Notes under the pieces: model-generated | The model's input: the letters and a program-made list of their open reading frames with translations, nothing else | Told to the model about the DNA's origin: nothing | Database searches by the model: none | Position numbers and translations under genes: made by a program | Part shown: positions 21,911-34,500 of the stretch, piece by piece | How the letters are laid out: each line of letters starts with the position of its first letter | Numbering within the stretch: the first letter of the stretch is position 1 | From: Hydractinia symbiolongicarpus | Lineage: Eukaryota > Cnidaria > Hydrozoa > Anthoathecata > Hydractiniidae | Direction: 5' to 3' | DNA length: 64,000 nucleotides | NCBI RefSeq assembly: GCF_029227915.1 | Contig: NC_079877.1 | Coordinates: forward strand, 14,383,351 to 14,447,350

Positions 21911-22758
21911 ACGAGGCACGATTCATGTCTTTCAGCATTTCTATTGAGATAAATGATCTTGATAATTCGAATGACGGTGGTCGTACTGAAAGTAGAGGTG
22001 AAAGTTATTGAATGTCATTTTCTTAATTCACATGTTAATTTGCGCATCTAATATGCGCGCACTTGTTTAACGCGCACGCATATTTTCGCCGCATCGACAT
22101 TGCGCGACACGCCTGTAAAAGTAAAGTTAACGTATGGCAAAAAAAGTCAGAAAGCTTCAATCCCAGAAGTTAATGGACGCTAAAAATAGTGATTTTATTT
22201 TTTTTTTTTATTTGATTTTTAAAACACGCGAAGTAATTATATTGGATTGACACAAAATGTAAATATATAGTTAGAGAATATATCCATATTTTTGAAATCT
22301 TTTTAATATTATTGGCGACAATCCTTCTCCCACTATATTTTTGCTGTGGCTGTTATATACGGCGCCACAGTGATAACTTTCGTTACCTGGAGGTTCGCTC
22401 TTTGTAGTCAGATATTATAGGATAACAGAGATGCAATTGTCAGCAATATTTGTGGTTTATATTTAAGAATTCCATTGTTCCATACAATGAGATGAATTAA
22501 AAGAAGACATGATAGGACAATAAACCTTAACGTTTATTTGTTTATCTTATTTAAAATTAAAGATTTGATCGAGAACTGTTTTTTGAAAACAACAATCAAC
22601 TTCGTTTTTAGACTAGGTCGGAATATCTGTCCGACCTTACGAACATTAAATCAGAAATACCCTGTTTACACGGCCTCTTTCTTCCGATGCTAGATAGTAG
22701 GGAACAGGAATGAGGAAAAGCTATACTTGAGACACCAACTGCAGGTTATTTTAGAATA
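21911..22758. other. 3' flank of VAT-1-like gene
   Basis: Probably includes the 3' UTR up to AATAAA at 22519-22524. Nothing else recognised. Confidence 0.4.
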
Positions 22759-23066
22759 ACTAGTCGTTAGCCCGTGGAAAATCCACGGGTTCGCCCGTCC
22801 TTTTTATACCGCATTGCGTCTTGCTATTCGCGCAGCTAAGCTACCATTTTGCGTGACAGGCACATAGACGGTTCAGGCGATTTTGTCGTTTAAACAGACT
22901 TTTTTATACCCTGTTTTTTGTGCCATTTCATTTCCCCTTTTCCTGCAGATCATTGCAATGCAATTGCTCAAAAAATGCCATCAATTGCACATACTAAAAT
23001 GGCCATAACTTTGGTTCTACTCAACGTACAGAGGTCATTGACCTCTCGTTGGATTTGTCTTAGACT
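22759..23066 (-). mobile_element. Helentron-like (Helitron-class) non-autonomous element
   Basis: Begins actagtcgttagcccgtgga, the reverse complement of a Helitron-type 3' end: a CCCGTGGA/TCCACGGG hairpin a dozen bases before CTAG. The following block (cctttttataccgcattgcg, then ctaccattttgcgtgacagg) is shared with 38525-38669 in the other orientation. From 22945 it carries the block also found at 18375. No helicase is encoded. Assignment to Helentrons rests on the hairpin-CTAG end only. Confidence 0.45.
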
Positions 23067-25541
23067 GTAGAACAATCTTAATTTGCTTTAGTGCTTGATT
23101 TGGGATTCAACAAAAATGCCCTGAAGTGCCCAAAAAATGGAGATTTTTCTTAGGGGAATGCTAACCTCGCCCTCTGGGTTTGCCTGGAGCCGTTTTTACA
23201 CAACATCACAAGCGGCAAAGTGCAACGATATTGTTGTAATAGCCTAGTACATTGAGTAAATTGAAAGTCAGCATATGATGGAAATAATTGACAGTTCTTA
23301 CTACTATTAAAATTCGGGTGGTGGGGGCGGGTGACTATTTCGCTCATACTTAATATCGCGCGCGTTTTGATAGTTGCGCATTTAAAAGCTGAATTCTTCA
23401 CATGATGAGAATATACAAACCACTTTAGAGAGATCTACTTTTAAAGCTATTTTAAAACGCAGTGAATGACGATTTCATCTTAAACTGAGGGACACCCTCT
23501 TCAAAAGTGAAATCGAAATTGAAATACGCGCATAAAAATCAACGCGCGTTTTTATTGGCTCAGACGAGAAACGATCCCATTAAGCGACCTTTTACCCAAG
23601 TTTCCTTTTCGCGTATACCAATGTCACAAAATGGGTCCGTAGAGCCTTGGGTCTAGGTTGATCCACAAGGCATAGACATTTAAAAATGGTAGCATCATGT
23701 TCGTCAACTAACCGGGTGTGTTTGTTTTTATCTTCACGAATGATCATTTTTGGACATGTGTGTTGTACCCACATATCTTTTATTTTTTATGATGCAGCTA
23801 GCTTTTATATAGATATTTTAATATGTTTGTCTTTCTGATGCGTTTATATTTATACGGTATTCTGATAGTAAAATGTCATAGCTATAGCTATAGCTAGGCC
23901 TACTAGCTACACAAATGACCAGTAGAGTTAGTCTTCAAGCTATCTGAACTTATTTGTCTGGATAGCTAGCTAGCTAAATATGCATATTTGCAAATTAAAG
24001 ATTCTTTTGTTTGCTAGCTAAATTCTTTAGAGTTTTCTTTAAAAATACGCTATAAATAATTTAGTAGCTATTATATATTTGGATAAAAGTTTTTGCTTTT
24101 CTTAATAGACTGTTCTTTTTGTTCTTTCTGGAATGGAACAAATAAAGATATAGCTAGCTAACACAGAAAAAGAAAATAATATCATTGCAGATGTTTCAAA
24201 ATTAACAGCTTTTATTTCTTTATATAAATTTATTTAACTTGAGAGTGTTGGTTCAGATTGTGTTATTTTGCGCGTCCAGGTTAGCTTAGTTAGCTAATAA
24301 TGAGGTAAAAACAGAGGCCAGGTAGCTAGGATAATATGGCTTTTAATCAATTTTATAGGATAAGTTTTTTTAACTATATATATAGTTGCGATTTTATTTT
24401 TTTCAATGAATTTCTCTGATTAAAGCAGGTTACTGTGGTCTGTTGTATATATTACAACCATATACCAAAATGTGTATGTAAAATCAGCACAATACTTTGG
24501 TGAAAGTGTCTAGCCAATTCAAAGTATCGATTTGCCAGTAGAACTGTTATCCAGCTATTTTGTAAATTTGATTGATATGTAAGAAATCATGAAATTTAAG
24601 GGTTGGGTGTTATTTAATACCTCTGTGATTTTTACTTGTGTATTTTGCATTTCTAGTCTTCAAATAATATAAAAAAGAAATCAATGGTATATAAATCTAT
24701 TAAACAGTAAATTGAGAGGACTGTTTCATTCTTATGTGCTTAAAATTTTCAGTTGTCATTTTACCGGAAATTAAATGTTATACTAACCACATGAAAGATG
24801 TTATCTACAATGTAAACAAAAAAGAATGTGTAGAAATAAAAGAAGGAAAACATTTAAAATGTATTATTGTTTTTCTTTTTTGTTTGACAAAGATTGATTT
24901 CTCTAAGAGATTTAATGAATAATAAGATAATGAAAAAGATATGATTAACTTTTAATGGGTAACACTAGACTGGGGGAACAGATGATTTTTGGTGTGGCAT
25001 ATTAGGGTATGCAATTTGAAACTAAGATAAATAGCTGAAGTTTTAAAAAGTATATATTTATATATAATAAGGAATTGGATGCTGAAGTACATTATGCTAA
25101 AATGAATTATGCTGTACTTTTTCAATGTCATAAACAATAAATTATTCACTCCAAGGTTTATATCAACATATGGTGAATCCGAATAATGTTATCACATGCA
25201 CAGAAGTGATCTGAGCATATAATAATTTCTAAAGATGCGTATATTTATATATAATTTAGCATACTATATTTTAACTTCTACACGACCTGATTTTAAAAAT
25301 TCATATATGAGTATGTTTTAACTTGTTTTTCTTTATTTTCATGGATGTATTTCCCTCCCCAAACTTGTCATGTTTATATTTGGTAAATGAGCAAGTATAG
25401 ATGTTTTTGTAAATAATGTAGTGAATATGTGTTTATATTCCATTATTATTGTGCAGATTTATAAAGGAAAACTGATTATTTCTCTTCATTAAATTCTATG
25501 AGTTCCTATGCATATTATTTTTTAGGCATAAATTTACCAAA
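23067..25541. other. Gene-poor intergenic region before integrin beta
   Basis: Slightly GC-richer near 23150-23600, then strongly AT-rich, with short tagctagctagc runs around 23880-24020. Small open frames (23150-23401 minus, 24734-24922 plus) show no recognisable protein features. A possible acceptor at 25523-25524 (attattttttag) may bound a 5' UTR exon leading to the integrin start codon. Confidence 0.35.
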
Positions 25542-28500
25542 ATGCAATTATTTCAATTTTTCATTATTTGTGTGCTGCTGATAGGATGTATAAATATTGC
25601 AGGTAAGTCTACTTTTTTGTGTTGTTTTAAATGCTTTTTATTCATCAAATAATTAATAAACTTGTTAAAAATTGTCAAATAACTGAGTAAGAGGTTTATA
25701 AACATATACGTTTTTAAACAATTCAATAAAGTATGAAAATATACTCATGCCCGGAAAGTTCTGACATTAGGGAATATAATCATACTTACCACTATTTAAC
25801 ATTTTTGCAACCACAAATAAGTCTGAAAGATGATTTTAAGCTATTTTAGCCGTTTAAAGGCGTTGGCTTCCAGGGCCCTGCCCCGGACCCGTTTGGGGGC
25901 TCACAATGCCCTACAAACTCCCAGTTGTAAAAGCCTCTTCGAAGCTCTTTTACACCATCCAAAAAAATCCTAGATCCTAGTATTAAAAATGAATCATTAC
26001 CTTGTGAGCCCAGTTATTTTACCTTGATAAATAAAGCCAAGGTCTGAACTCCCAATATGTGGAAATAGAGACTTGACTGGAGAAAATCTTATACCAACAT
26101 TCTTATTGCGTCCAGTCTCAAAATAAATATATGCCATCTTTGTGGTGATAAAAAGCTTCAAAAATCAATTTTTTTTTTTTTTAGAATTTCAGAGAATATT
26201 CTAGATATGTATATTTAGCTAGCTATTTCGCTATTTAGCTAGCTACAGTCCTGAAAAAAATGGTAAAAATGGAATATATTGAGTAGATATCAGTCATAAA
26301 TTTTAGTTAGTGGTAATAAAAGTGACAATAGAAAAAATATTTGATTTATTTTTCTTTGTTTTGTAAGCAATTAAGAAAACTGGCCCACTAATGGTCACAA
26401 ACTTTTTTTATACATTATGTTTCATTTATGTTGTACAATAGGCATTTTACCATTAGTCAATCAGTTAATTATTCAAATTTATATATTTCAAGTTTGGTAA
26501 TATATAATAAACCCTTTTAACAAACTTCTTTTTAGTTGGTACCTCAGGATATGATTGCAATTCTAAACAAAATTGCAGTGACTGCATAGCATTCAGTCCA
26601 AAATGTTCATGGTGTGAAGATATTGTAAGTGATAAGGTTTATTAATATATTTTATGTTTTTTTGATTTTTTTTCCTACGCACCACTTTTAACTTGTTGAC
26701 ATTAATGTTTGTATGACAGCAAAAAGTGCTGTCATCTTTTTTTAATCAAATTTAAAAGTACTTTGTACAACTGTATTGAAAGAACTTGAGTCTAGCATAC
26801 ATTTTTCCTGTCATACTCTAAATTATATTATATAAAAGGCTGAAGGAGTATTTTCTATGTACGCGAAAGCGTAAGTCCAAATGGACTTATGTGTCTATAA
26901 CACAAGACTCAATCTTAATAAATTTCAAGCCCTGAGATATTCTTTTTTTATTTAGTATTACAACATAACTGAAAAAACGTTCTACAAGAAATGTGATTTA
27001 GTGGAAACACATCAACGTCAAAAGTGTTCCAAGATAAATAATCCACCTTCTAAATCTACGATAGATAAAGTAAGTTGTGATTTTTTCCTAATATATGTTT
27101 GTGCTACACGTTGAATCATGGTAAATTAAGTATTATGGAAGAGCTTTTTTAGAGTTCAACATGGTGTAACATATTTAAGAAAACCTAGGAAATTTGGCTC
27201 ATATTTTAATGGTTTAGGGATAGTTTTTTAAAAGGCATCTTTAGCTTTAAATACACTTTAGCTTCCCTTGTGCTGTGATTTTCAAAAGAGTACATTTCCT
27301 GCAACACACTGAAAGTACTGCGCCACTATTGTTAAAATGTCAGGAATATCATCAGTTTTGTCTCTGGAAAATGTCAGGAATTTTAGATTTTAATGGTCAC
27401 AGAAAACTATTTTCTTTTTTCAAATATGGACAATATTTTGAATAAATTAAAATTTACTTTACAGTCTGCTCTACCAATGTGCTTGTAATTAAATGAAAAT
27501 ATTTCAGCTTATTCAGGTTTTTCCAAAAATTTAATTTTCAATGTATAGGTTATTATGTTTTGTTTGTCCACTGTGCTAAATTTTGTCAGAAAGGGAAAGC
27601 ATTTTCGGCAATTGAGAAGTTCAATTCAGTCATTATACTTTTTGTTGATAGCAACATGCTTATACAGCTTTGTGCGTGTCTTCTGGTTTGAGTTGGGAGA
27701 ATGGGAATAAAAAGATTAGGGTTGGGAATGACATATATTGTTGAAAATTTAGAATTATAGTATGACTATTGTGGAGAATGATTATTTAAATAACCAGTCC
27801 ACAAATAATATACAAAAGCACCATGCAATGAATAAAAAGCAAACAAAATTGGTATAAGGTGCATATGACATTCATTTTAAGGAAAAATCAATGTACGCCA
27901 ACGTCCCATATTTTCTAGCATTACATTCTCAGAATTTTTTAGTGAAGAAGGCTTTTCAATACAAGATTATTATTATTATTCCGAATATTTATACAGGATA
28001 GCCACTTCAGTGTTGGAAACACTGTTGTCATTGTGGGTCCTGTGTTCTGAATGTATACATTAAGTATACACCGGCAATACATACCCAATTTTCTTCACAT
28101 GGCATGGGTTGATCCATAGCTGTGGTAAAGGCACTTGATAAACATGCCCACGCTGTGGACCGAACCACGAACCTTGTGATAACGAAGGGAACTCCGTAAC
28201 CACAAGGCCATGCACTGCATAATTGGGATTGGGATTATTTGCATACCCAGCACGTCTCAGTTGTTTGATCAGTATTTTTTTTATCTTTATTTGATATGAG
28301 GCCTATATTTTATATTCCCCAATTGGAAGAGAGAATAACCACAAATTAGTCATTGTAAGGTTGATTCTGTTCGTCTAAAGTTGCTGTTTCCCATGCATAG
28401 ATTTGAACATTTAGTCATATGCACGACCAAAATCATCAGGTCTTGTTGTATTCACAAAATTTTATTTTCTAATTTAATTTTTCGTTTTTTGTTCTCTAAG

Positions 28501-31500
28501 GCTGCACCACTAGTGGATGAAACCAGAGTATCACCGCAAGAAATAACTGTGAAACTTAGGCCAGGTCAGTTTCTTCTAACGTTTTTTTTTTAACTCTGCA
28601 TTTAATATAATAGTATTGGTAAGTGCAAATCAATTATATCTGCCAAAGTTTTTGTATTTATTTCTAATATACCTTGTATGTGGGTATTTCTTAACTGCTG
28701 TTGGTTTTGCTTTTCTATATAGGACAACCAACAAAGGTTGATGTCAAAGTAAAGACACCAAAGAATTTTCCAATTGATTTATACTACCTGATGGACTTGT
28801 CGAAATCTATGAAGGATGATTTGAAACAAATTCGTGATCTGGGAACATTGTTGTGTAAGTCTTGATGTAATGACTAGTATAAGCTGTCACACCAATTATG
28901 TCATTTCCAATAAAATAGATGTTGGTTTTTATATAATATAAAAGCCACTATTATAGGCCAATGACACAATATGCCGTTTATACCCTTTAAGATGATATAT
29001 TTTTTAGAATATTACTTTTTGAAAGTTTTTCCTCGAAAACATTCTTGGGAAGGTTTAGTTGATTGGCAAAAGTAAATCTTTCATGTTTTGTATGGCTTTT
29101 TTTTGTAGCAAATGAAATGAAAGACGTAACGTCAAACTTCCGACTTGGTTTTGGTGGATATGTAGACAAGCCGTTAGGACCATACACTAAAACTAATCCA
29201 GAAGAAATCAAAAGTTTAGATCCTAATGTTCAACAAACATTTGGTTATAAAAACTACTTACCTTTGGATGATGACCCAAAAAAATTTGGACAAACAATCA
29301 ATAATGTTGCAATATCGTACAATGTAGATGTGCCTGAAGGTTCTCTTGAAGCTCTGATGCAGGTCATTGTGTGTAAAGGCATTGGATGGCGTGAAAAGAA
29401 AAAGGCAAGAAGAATTGTTATCATTACCACTGATGCAACTTTTCATTATTCTGGTGATGGGCTATTAGGTGGAGTTGTCATCCCCAATGATGGCAAATGT
29501 CATCTTGTCAATGATACGACTTATGATGCATGGGATAAGTTTGATTATCCATCATTGTCACAGATTCGCTCTGTCATGATAGAAAATCAAATTGTACCAA
29601 TCTTTGCCACAACTGGCAACAACAAGTTGTATGAGAAAGTTGCATCATTTTTTGGAAATGGATCTGGGGCAGTTGCAGATGCGCTATATGCAAATTCATC
29701 AAATGTTGTACCACTAATTAAAGAAGCATACAGAAAAATTGCCAAAACTGTTAGCATAAAAGCTATTACATCAGAGGGAATTGAAGTTAAATTTGAGGCA
29801 AAATGCGGGTTAGTATTTTTGACTTAACTGTTTTTGTTCTTACTATGTATGCATATATATTATATATATCTTTTATATTATGGAAGAAGACTTAAAGTAG
29901 TAGTAATGTAACTTCTGTCAGTGATTTTACATGTCAAGTTTGTCCAATGACCCGAGGCAATATTTCTGGTACAGCATGGAGTAATTCGTTATTATTGTAA
30001 TTTGTCAACCATGTAATGAAATAAAAAGGAAGGATAAAAAGAGTTTAGTTTAGTGTTACAATAATGTATACATGTGTACTATGTTTCCATTAACATCCTT
30101 AGTATTCCAAAGTTACTATAAGATTAACCCAAGGAGACAGAATATTAATTTTTTAACAGGTCAGCTAAATATGACATGTGCGTTGATGATTTGATACTGG
30201 CTGAGGAACCAAAAAAATTAATAATGAAAAGTGGAAATGAGGAAGAATGTGTCTATTTTATTAATTGTTTTAGTATTGTAAGTGAAACTGGTTATGTCAT
30301 CATCTTTCTTCATAGACAATGAAGATAGTTAATGAGATAGGATATATACCATAAATCTTCAACAGTAAAACTTGACATGGTTGTTCTAGGAAATTATTTG
30401 TTTATTCTACAGTTCTGTAATTCAACATCATAGTTTTATTGGAAATAATATTATTTCTTTTTTCTTATGAAATGAATTTCAATGCTGCTTAAAAATTTGT
30501 TTTTTCGTTACTTGTTTACGTTTGAGTTACCATTTTTCTTGAAATTGGGCAACACTCATTCACATTCAAGCTTGTCTATAGTGGTAAGTCGATCAGAAAG
30601 CTTAAAAACCCTTATTGATTGTTTGTGAATCTAGAGGGTTAACAATAATTAAATTTTTATTTTTATTTTTTATTTTTATCTTTGTGCAGTAAAAACGATG
30701 AATTAAAGCAATCTGCATTTTGTAACAATGTACAAATCGGAGAAGAGGTTAGTAGAATTTTTTTTTTCATTTTTTTTTTTATTTCAAACTGATAATTATA
30801 GAATCTTAGATACAAGTTAATAAATTGTCATCACACCAGAAATGAATTATCTTCTAGGAATGTCCGTCATAATAAAATTTATTAAAAAATAGTTAAATTA
30901 CTAAAGTCATCTAGGTTTGTTAATAGTTCCTGGCAGTCAGTTTATGTGAATACTTTAGCTGTCAAGCCCCTACCATCGTAAACGTATAGCAAATACACTA
31001 TATTTTGTTCCTCATGTTTTTGTTTTTTTGTTTTCACAGTATATACAGGTCACAAATTTTTTAGTATTTGTTAATCTTAAAGTATCTAATATATATTAGA
31101 TTTTATATTATATAATATATTACTTTGTAAGATTTTAATTTTATTGGAATTAATTTATTTAGGTGACGTTTGTGGCTGAATTTCTTGCTCTTGATTGCAG
31201 ACACGCTGGGAAGAATAAAAGGTTTGTCCTAAAAATGTACTTTGTGCGCCCTTTTTTAAGTTAAGGAGAGACAAAAAGTTCACAAATTTTGTCAACAATT
31301 TATTAAGAGCCAAATGTCAAGAGTCTTTAAGCTTGTGATATAGAAGCGTGTTTTCTGCTGGACCTTAATAACGAGCCTTCGTATCACACTAAATGACCTT
31401 AAAAACTTTGAATATCCATCATTCGCTTAGGACAAGCCTGGAAAAACTTGAAGTGCGGATACTTTTAAAATAATTTTGCATAGTTATGATGATGAAAAGC

Positions 31501-34500
31501 ATTAAAGTTGTTAAGTTTTAAAAATGAAAGACATTTTATAGAGTGATATGTCTTTTCTCATTTAGGTACATCTCTTTAGAAAGAATGTTAATTTATAAGA
31601 GGAAAACCAATGTGTGAAACCAATATTTTGCTTTAATTTTAGATTTAAGCTTGAAACTCCATTTGATGATGTTATTGTAAACTTAGAATTACTATGTGAA
31701 TGCAACTGCAGTAACACCGTATGTTTTTTCTCTTGTTTTTATATTACACTAGGCGATAAGACCAGTGGAAAAATCCACTGAGGCAGGATAAAAAAAAGAA
31801 GCGTCATTTGAATTTTGATGACGTCAGCAACTTAACCACAAAAAAAATTAAAACTGTGTTTTCACATTGCCTCTATTGTGTAGGGCTTAAACTGCTGATC
31901 AAGAAAGTGTATATGATCATGTGCTTTTAATGAACGCCTACAGATATATGAGTTTAAAAATTTTGCTGACGTCAGCAATGGCCTGTTAAAACCCAAAAAA
32001 ATTTTGGAGAAATTTATTGCCTTCATATTAGAGTTTGACAGTTTTTTGATGAAGTCATCAACCCGTCCAATGCAAAATATATTTTGGGAATTACCTAAAT
32101 TTGTCCCAGGTGGTCCCTAGTTTCCTACGCATTAAAAAATCATTGATGTCACAACCTCGTTTCCAAGTTATTTGGCCTCAAAGTTTTGTGTGCACTGTGA
32201 TGGACTTTGCATGTTACAGACAGACACAGTCTCTGTCATATTATATAGATATTTTCCCAATATATACAAAATTTAACTAAACTATCACTGTTTGAAGTAA
32301 CTATTAAGGGTAGCTAGAACAGATTTCATTCTTTGCAAAATATTAAAAACTGTATTGATATGGGTCCAACTGTATTTTACACCTGTTTTACCTTTCAGGA
32401 TGTTAATAGTGATGATTGTATGTCCAGAGGTGACTTGTCATGTGGAATGTGCTTCTGTGACAAGTGAGGTTTTTATTGTAATATATGCTTTAACAGGAAA
32501 AGTTGACCTTAAAATTATTTTTTGGAGCTGTATATTTACCCAATCTTCCATTTTGTTCTCGGTGCTTATTCTAACTTTTGTTTTTGTTTAACTTCTTTCA
32601 TTTTAAAATTAAGAAGTCAAGTTAAAAAGATATTGTGCTATTATTTCTTTTTGCATTTCATTGACACTTTTAATATGACACAATCATTTCCCCTTCTTTT
32701 GTTTCCCCATGTACCCAAAATAGTATTGAACATCCCATTTTTAAAAATTTCTTTTTTCGCACACCAGGTGTGTATTCTAAATCTCAGCACGCAAAAACAC
32801 AATACAAAATAAGTTTGTCTGTTGTGGTGATAACACGAGCTTGTTTCGAAAAAGGTTTAAAAAAATATTTCGCAGGAAACAAACCTAGAGAAAATGAAGG
32901 CATAGCTATTTGTATACATTCAAGGAAATATATTTTCGAAAAGATATTGTTTTAGTAATTGAATTGCTTAAATGTCATTCAATTTGGTTACATGGCTTTA
33001 TAACATAACTTTATCTTGTTGTTGTTGGTACTTATAATAAATATATATCCTAGGTATGACTTTTAACATTTATAACTAGCATGATGTTAAATAATAAACG
33101 ATGCTGATAAGGCTTTATTCCAGTCTATGCTTTTCTCTATACGTAACCTTTGTTTTTCTTTTTTAACCTCTTTACAGCATTGTTGTTTCGCCCAGTCCAT
33201 CAGTGTAAAAACACAAGCTATAATTTACTATACTAAAACAACAACAACTAACTGTTGTGTTTTCATAGTGAATTAATCATCATTTTATGAACAGGCTGGA
33301 TGGAATATGTAAGAAATAATTTTTGGGTTAACTTTCCTTCAAACGTCAACATTAAGTCCAAGATTTCTTTGTTAAAAATTATTATTGATTTCTAAGATGA
33401 TAATATTTTTAACACTTCCATTGTAGAGATAAATATGCCGGCCGATTTTGCCAATGTACGGCAGAAGAGGCGAGGAATCAAACTCGTTGCAAGTAAGTTG
33501 GTTGCTCTAATCATGACTGAGGAGATTAATAAAGTTAAAGTAACACTGGGGAGAATTAAAAACTTCAAAAATCAGGGAAATTTTTCGATAGAATTATTAT
33601 AAATTGCATTTTCACTGCAGTTAGTAGTATCAGGTCGTTTCACATTCTATGCCTTTTAAAAGGCCTAAACCCGAATATTCACTAGGAGAAATATTTTAAC
33701 AAAAGTAGAATAGATTTGCATTGTCGAAGTGTTTTATGTCAATATAATTTTTTTTTCTATTCTGCATAGAATATTCTATCTAGTGAAGATTAAACCTGAT
33801 TAAACAGCTGTATATACTGCAAAGAACTGTGTACATCCCAGTAGTGTTGTGTAGTGAAAAGTTTTTATTATCTTTCAGGGTTCCAGGATCAAGTAAGATT
33901 TGCAATGATCAGGGTAGATGTGTGTGTGGAGAATGTGTGTGCTACACAGGACAGGTATAGACATTAGTAATTTGTTCTGTTTTGAAATACATTGAAATGT
34001 TTTTTGTGGTAATACACTGATTAACTGCTCTCTCTCAAATATGTGTGCCCGCTAAATAAAAATGCATTCTAGTAAAGGGAATTTTAATGATTTAGAACAT
34101 CCATCTTAAATGTTGAAATAATTAACATAGAATTGATTGGCAGCTTTTTGCAATGCAGTAAAAAGCTATTGTGGAAAAAAAATTCCTAATTAATACACAC
34201 CTTTAAGTAATTAATTTCATAAACCGCTTGGTAAAAAACCTAATGCATGTTTTGTCTGTAACACCAATAATTAACTAAGCGTCTGGTCCTTTTACCGACT
34301 GGTAGCCTTGTGGTAGAGCGTTCGCTTCCAGTGTGGTAGAACTTGGTTTCAAACCCTGGCCGAGTCATGCCAGAGACTATAAACGTGTAAATCTATCCTT
34401 TCTATCCTTCAGCATAAGAATGGGATTGATATCTTAGGCAGTTGTCTAGTTGAGCGATTGCTGTGCTTGCACGACTTTCGTAGCTCAAATGGGAGCTTTA

